This document shows positions 59,004-64,000 of a DNA stretch of 64,000 nucleotides, one piece after another. The position numbers and the translations under genes were made by a program. The notes under the pieces were generated by a model that made no database searches, was not told the origin of the DNA, and saw nothing but the letters and a program-made list of their open reading frames with translations. Source of the stretch: Patiria miniata (Eukaryota > Echinodermata > Asteroidea > Valvatida > Asterinidae); NCBI RefSeq assembly GCF_015706575.1, contig NW_024037076.1, positions 6,544,777 to 6,608,776 on the forward strand. Direction: 5' to 3'. The first letter of the stretch is position 1; each line of letters starts with the position of its first letter.

Positions 59004-61429
59004 ATATATAATTGATAAGTCCCCTTGCACATTTTGATTTTTAGCAAGCCCCGACAAATACCACATAATATAACTCGTAATTTGTTGCATTTGTCAAGGT
59101 TCCTGAATAAGGCAAAATCAATTTATAAGTTTCTTTGCGTAAGCAAAAAATAAGTGAGAATACTATTGAAGCATCATCGCATCCCATCAATTTATGTGCC
59201 CCCCCCCCCCCCCTTGGCCCCCTCCTTCCTCGCAACGCCCATGAGTGCAGACAAGTAAATTAATTTCCATAAACAACGGGCAAATACTCGCAACTCTCAC
59301 AGGTGTTCAAGACATCAATTTAAAGCTTGACTCATCCTCTTCATTTTCTGTTCAATTTTTGTGGGGTTGACCAATGCAGATTTTGAAGGTCATCGCCCTT
59401 TCGAAAAAAATTACGATCCATTCACTAGATCGCAAAATAGCAACTTTCCGCGGTCCAACTTCATCCACATTTTTCTTAAGAATTTAGGTTGCAAATCCGC
59501 ATCACACCTTAGACTCTTATACTTGATACAAACCTCTCTATTAAGACACACAAATGAAAACATACAAATGCCGATTTGGTCTGCGTAGGTAATTTTGGGC
59601 CTAAAAATTTGGTCCGCAACATTGCCGGGTACAAAATTAACATACCGAACACCACATGATGGAGAGAGGAATATGAGACGCCAGCGAAAGAGACGTAGAG
59701 ATGAGCTGCATGCAACAGCATTGGGTGAAGCCTTTTGGCGACATCATGTTGAGGCCTTCATCCTGCAGTGGATTGGGGTGTACGTGCACATCGTGCGCGC
59801 GTGTGTGATTACGTCTACATCAGGTGGCAGGTGGCGCTCTTTCAGATTTGGAAAGGTCCACTCATCATGGCAACAGGTTGATGTAATCGGCTTTGAATTA
59901 CGATAATTTATCAAAGAATTACAGCCATATTTCTTTCCAGATTTCCCGTTTGAGGAACGATAGTCGGGAAGTACTTGGTATTGCTGGCTTTATTTGTTAT
60001 TTTGCACATTGTGTGACGCCACGAGTCCTAGTTATCACGTTCACATGGATATGCAAGCCTGAAATGAGGAGTAATTTAAACAAAGTTTTGTGAAATGGTG
60101 TGCACCTGGCAAGGGACCATTGCTCTGCGAATTAAGATTTGTTTCACCCAAACACAGCACACAAATCAAATTCAGGAAAACAGTGCATTGCGACACAATT
60201 ATATGAGATCCATATTTATTGAAGTGCTTTACCACAGAAGTCACACTAGCCTTGAACGTGGGGGTTTATTTTCTCGTCAAAAGAGGATTAATTCTCAACA
60301 AGATAGAACTTTAAGATGAATTACTTTTTTGTACTAAGAATTGTTTTCTAATAGGTTGTGTTGAAAAGTCTAGAGTGATTGTCTTTTCAAAATCATACTG
60401 CACTCTAATACATTTTCATCGGAATCATTTATTTAGACAGATACACCATAAAAATATTATAAGTGGGGTAATCATATGTATTACATCAGCTTTTTCCTTA
60501 TGCTTTGAAATAAATTGGTACTACAAACCTTCATAGCATATATTTATTTATAGAAGTACTGACTACACAACCTTGCATTGTGTTAAAACTACTTAATGTT
60601 TCTCAATCAGCAAAAAAACACAAGAAAATAGACGTTTGCAAGATCATAACTAAAAACAGTCAATGCTTGAGCACATATTCTTGTCTCATAATAATTCTAG
60701 GGAAGACGAAGGTGAGTAGCATACAGTTACAACGGTCAAAACATTGTGATTTTTAAAAGAACGTACACTTTATAATACTACTGTAACGTCAATCCAGTAT
60801 GAACTAAGCAGGGAATATTGAAGCGCAGAACAAAGTACCATAGTAGTTGAAACTACAAATTACAACATACATCATGAAAATGTCGAATGGAACATTGCTC
60901 TGTGATAGCCTATTTGCATGAGGGGGGGGGGAAGGGGTGTCTCGATTTAAGAAACACAAAAGGCATAGGGTTAGATTTTAAACGAAAACAGTGACGATAA
61001 AATGTTCTTCCTTGACATTGCAAGCCATAGCAAGGTACTAGAGGTTGTCGAAGAGTCCGGGTTTTTTTTGTGGCTGGATCCGAAAGGCCACCATGATGTC
61101 CTCTGACTGACTGACCGACCGACCGACTCCCCGACGGTGACAGACAGACTTGAGTCAACGAGTATATCGTCCCAAGATAGACATTTCGGACCCAGCTCCT
61201 AATTGGGGGGGGGGGGGGGGGGGGGGGGCGGTCACAGAGGTGTTACGAAGTCAACACATACAGATATCAAATGCCTACAGTAATGAACTTATATGACTTG
61301 CAATTTGAGTGGCCGATGTTACGTCAGGAAAAGATATTTAGTTATTTTTACCAAGAATAAAGTTGTGGCGAAAGGGTGAGCTTAACCCCAACCACCCCCT
61401 CAACACACCCTTGTGAGTTGATGGTTTAC
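59004..61429. other. Intergenic, no gene recognised
   Basis: It contains a C run at 59199-59216 beside CCTTGGCCCCCTCCTTCCTC, perhaps a worn hAT MITE end, and a G run of 24 at 61205-61228. No coding likeness was seen. Confidence 0.45.
61205..61228. repeat. Poly-G run of 24
   Basis: An uninterrupted G homopolymer downstream of the peptide precursor gene. Its length is error-prone in sequencing. Confidence 0.9.
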
Positions 61430-61435
61430 TTTATT
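61430..61435 (-). terminator. Polyadenylation signal of the peptide precursor gene
   Basis: AATAAA on the minus strand about 130 bases after the stop codon, giving a compact 3' UTR. Confidence 0.5.
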
Positions 61436-61561
61436 GGTTTACAACATTAATTAAGAACGAACGGTGCGTAGTAAGGTCTGGAGTGAGATGGATATAGGAA
61501 ACGCATATAGCCCTACACCGTGACGGCTTGACGCCACATTGTGATGTGAATGGAAGGACCT

Positions 61562-61729
61562 TTACTTGTAAGACCGCGGAACACTGGAGCTATCCCAGAT
61601 CATGTCATCGGAATCCCAGCTTTCAGAGTCGGAGCTGGAGTCTAGATGGGGCTCATAGGAGGACTCGATCGGCTCGGGGGTCGACTGAGAGACCTCGCAC
61701 TGGAACCCATTCATCATTCTCACCACCGC
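61562..61729 (-). CDS. Peptide precursor last coding exon
   Basis: After CGGGTTACAG it codes AVVRMMNGFQCEVSQSTPEP onward, 55 residues to the stop TAA at 61562-61564. The acidic tail has seven Asp/Glu and many Ser within about 25 residues, suitable for phosphorylation. Confidence 0.7.
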   Translation of the reverse strand, partial: AVVRMMNGFQCEVSQSTPEPIESSYEPHLDSSSDSESWDSDDMIWDSSSVPRSYK

Positions 61730-62682
61730 CTGTAACCCGAATTGCCGAAGAAAAAAATAGAACAATTTTTTTTCACTAACATTTCTACAACGTGTTTGCT
61801 TTATTTAAACAGAAAAGGTCTGAATTACCTTGATTTTATTCTGGTTGCCTCGCGCACAAACATATGTTTAATTAAATAAGGTTCCCGGTCCTAACATTAT
61901 CGATTCTGATGGACACGGAAACCAGTCAACTGTGCCTGCGAGAATTGAATTATTGTCGGGCCGCAAATAATTCGAAAGTTGAAAAGTAATTATTCCATTA
62001 TAGCGTGGGTCGATTACTTCATTTGACGTCTCATTCAAAAGTGAATCATTTTTGGGGTGAAACTGAAAATTAGTATTGATAGTACATCTTTTGTATCGAT
62101 ATTTCCCTAAGTGTGTAAAGCGAGCTCTACGCAGTCAATAGCTGGGGAAGGTATAGGCCCTAATGGTTCAAGAAGCTTGACAGGCTAAAAAAAATACAAT
62201 TGACAAGAATATTTTTTATCAGAGTGTAACTTACTTTGTGTAAGGGATTGAGACGGATAGGGAATTCGACTAGCTCCCTGCAGAATCATAATAATTCTCA
62301 TTTCTGGTTAAAAAGGAACTTATCGCAAGAATGAGAATAAAGAATATTAACAGGCCCTTGTCTTCAAGTTGAGTGGTCGTCTAGTGAGTCAGGTTTTATT
62401 CATAAGGAATTTTAGCCTGTCTTTTGTGGGCTTAATTGGGTGATATAATATGAACGGTTTTAAAGATCTAGAAAACTCGATGAAATAAAAACTCACCTGT
62501 CTCATTTCTTCATATTTAGCGCAGATATCACAGCCGCCATCACGCTGGAGGGGTCCTTGCCGCTTGTTGTGCGATGCTTCCCGGGCAAGGCGAGCGAGTC
62601 TAGTCCGCTTGGCCTTGGCCTCAGCAGACGGCGGCACTGATGCCACCAGGATCACGGCAACTAGGACAATGACAAACTTCAT
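61562..62682 (-). CDS. Small secreted peptide precursor with KR site and three cysteines, two coding exons
   Basis: The coding exons are 62682-62497 and 61729-61562 (minus strand), joined GT-AG in phase 0, for 117 residues. A signal peptide MKFVIVLVAVILVASVPPSA-EA is followed by a basic stretch (KAKRTRLARLAREASHNKR). After the KR dibasic site the rest starts with Gln (QGPLQRDGGCDICAKYEEMR), which could become pyroglutamate. It has a CDIC pair, a third Cys in NGFQCEVSQS and an acidic Ser/Asp-rich tail (SSSDSESWDSDDMIWDSSSV). The length and build fit a neuropeptide, hormone or antimicrobial-type precursor, or an acidic matrix protein. I do not recognise the family. The odd cysteine number suggests a free thiol or a dimer. 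The ATG at 62682 is the first in frame in its exon. Confidence 0.7.
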
Positions 62683-62710
62683 GATGCGCACAAATCAGAT
62701 GCAAGCACGA
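62497..62710 (-). CDS. Peptide precursor exon with signal peptide
   Basis: It starts after CTTGTTTTCAG (3' splice site at 62710/62711), has 28 leader bases, and codes residues 1-62 up to EEMRQ. The donor ACAG|GTGAGT at 62497 is strong. Confidence 0.75.
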
Positions 62711-62837
62711 CTGAAAACAAGAAACTAATGTTTTCAAATCAAGAGGTTTGAGTGGTTGTTTCTGATCTGAAGTTGGTCTTTTATGGAATCAGCAGTTTAC
62801 CTTTGTCATCGATTGTCTGATCAGTTCGTGCACGGAA

Positions 62838-62857
62838 CCCCCCCCCCCCCCCCCCCC
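62838..62857. repeat. Poly-C run of 20
   Basis: It lies in the intron between the leader exon and the signal-peptide exon of the peptide precursor gene. Confidence 0.9.
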
Positions 62858-63173
62858 AAGTGAACGAACACCAAGTTTATTTCACAAAGTAAACAAAACG
62901 TCGTGTCGGAGAATGTGCTATAGTTTTAAAAGATTCGTAAAAAAATGTGTGCGATCGTGGGCAAACTGTGATGTTCGATTTTGTTTTCAGCTGTGCATCA
63001 CCAAAGACACGCACACACAATTCGTGTTTGCGTGTCACTTCAACCCCCGAACAAAAATCAAAATGAAATCAAGGAACTCAGCAGGTTTGGTTTGAAGTGA
63101 ATCATGCCACCCGTTTCATTATTATAGTTACTTTTGCAGTTTGAATGTAACATCAAAGAGAAAGGACACTCAC

Positions 63174-63225
63174 CGGGATGTCCAGATGGCACATCAGTTT
63201 GGTGTCACCTGACATGAAATCCATG
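63174..63225 (-). other. 52-base probable leader exon with an upstream frame
   Basis: It is bounded by ATATTTCTTTCAG and CATCCCG|GTGAGT on the minus strand, both strong sites. It reads MDFMSGDTKLMCHLDIP from its ATG. Spliced to 62710 that frame runs on for 47 codons and overlaps the main ATG in another frame, so it would act as an upstream open reading frame. It may instead be a coding exon of a different gene on the same strand. Confidence 0.5.
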
Positions 63226-64000
63226 CTGAAAGAAATATAAAACATTAATTGTGTAAAGATTTCGTTTTTAATTGCCTTAGAAAGTTACAAAGAAATGACG
63301 ATTTTTCGGGGCAAGTGCATTGCACTGTGATGATGACGTCAGTAATTACAAGCTCGGGAAGAACGTTGTTCTACGTACATGTACTTTAAACCAGAGCTGT
63401 AATGACTCGAGTCAATGAGGGTTTGTTTCCCTTATATAATGATCCAACTATGAGCTAAAAATCGTTTTGATCTGTTCAGTACTTTTCGTTGAAATTGGAA
63501 AAAAATAGATCTTGGTGCATTTTTAGAAGTTGTAACACTTGTGTTTGCAATATCTGTCAATCTTTTCAAGCCTCACGAATATTAACAAGGTTCCTACCCA
63601 TTATGGTGTGCAGTAAAAATTTGCAGTATCGCCTCCTTCACAAGTTATTAATTCATAAATCTCAAATGCCGGCTTCCATTGGTCGATACCCACGCGAAGT
63701 CACACTATTATGCCAAAATCGTCTCCAAAAGTTGTACGAGTTTATAAGTTCCAATTGGTTTCGCATAGGTAAATATATTAAAAAGACAGCCTTTCTAAAA
63801 CAGAAATCTAAAAATTGGATTGCACATTGTGTAATGCGTATAATTTCAGACATTATATTTGAATCGATATAAAATACTAACGCTGATGGTGACATTAAAG
63901 ATTTTCTTTCAGATGAGAGTAACAGTTACTCCAATATCAAAGTGCAGTCTGTTAATGAAGCTCGTCCATGGAGCTATTGCTCCCTGGTTAGTCGTTGCTT
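63226..64000. other. No gene recognised
   Basis: One 127-codon open frame (63489-63872, plus) has no likeness I can name and no flanking splice or polyadenylation support. The promoter of the minus-strand peptide gene should lie here. Confidence 0.4.

Noticed and set aside
63489-63872. 127-codon open frame near the right edge
   Set aside because: AT-rich, no recognised motif, and no ATG or splice support that I could confirm.

Overview
The window is animal (metazoan) genomic DNA, gene-poor and full of short transposons. The best guess is an ambulacrarian, probably an echinoderm. Support: a near-vertebrate NEK6/7 kinase split into small GT-AG exons, frequent TAGGCCTA and TACATGTA motifs, and a giant foldback element with 8-bp target duplications, a class first described in sea urchins (TU elements). 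The clade is inferred; no marker gene settles it.

Layout. 1-2014: a direct repeat (1-488 and 915-1402) joined to a foldback. 4031-4520: a decayed DNA transposase. 6275-12300: several MITE families. 11545-21897 (+): one intact NEK6/NEK7 kinase gene with every coding exon found, including two alternative versions of one exon (18469-18582 and 19100-19210). 28607-29912: a 1.3-kb foldback. 29985-30635 (-): a predicted secreted Ser/Thr/Pro-rich protein with a four-cysteine tail. 31391-32840: two hairpin-headed MITEs. 32841-50161: mostly unexplained sequence with small repeats. 50162-50810: a hAT-type MITE nested in another element. 52102-52491: a Harbinger-type MITE. 53551-58995: a 5.4-kb near-perfect palindrome flanked by an 8-bp duplication (TTATATTA), each arm carrying a C2H2 zinc-finger gene. 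61562-63225 (-): a small secreted, KR-cleavable, cysteine-containing peptide precursor in two coding exons plus a probable leader exon.

The genes do not form a pathway; they are independent eukaryotic units. The two strongest points are (1) the tandem alternative exons of the NEK6/7 kinase, which would swap the segment after helix F in the C-lobe, and (2) the palindromic element, whose two arms differ mainly by exactly 21 copies of a 21-bp repeat at the centre. No capsid, envelope, polymerase or reverse transcriptase gene was recognised anywhere in the window.
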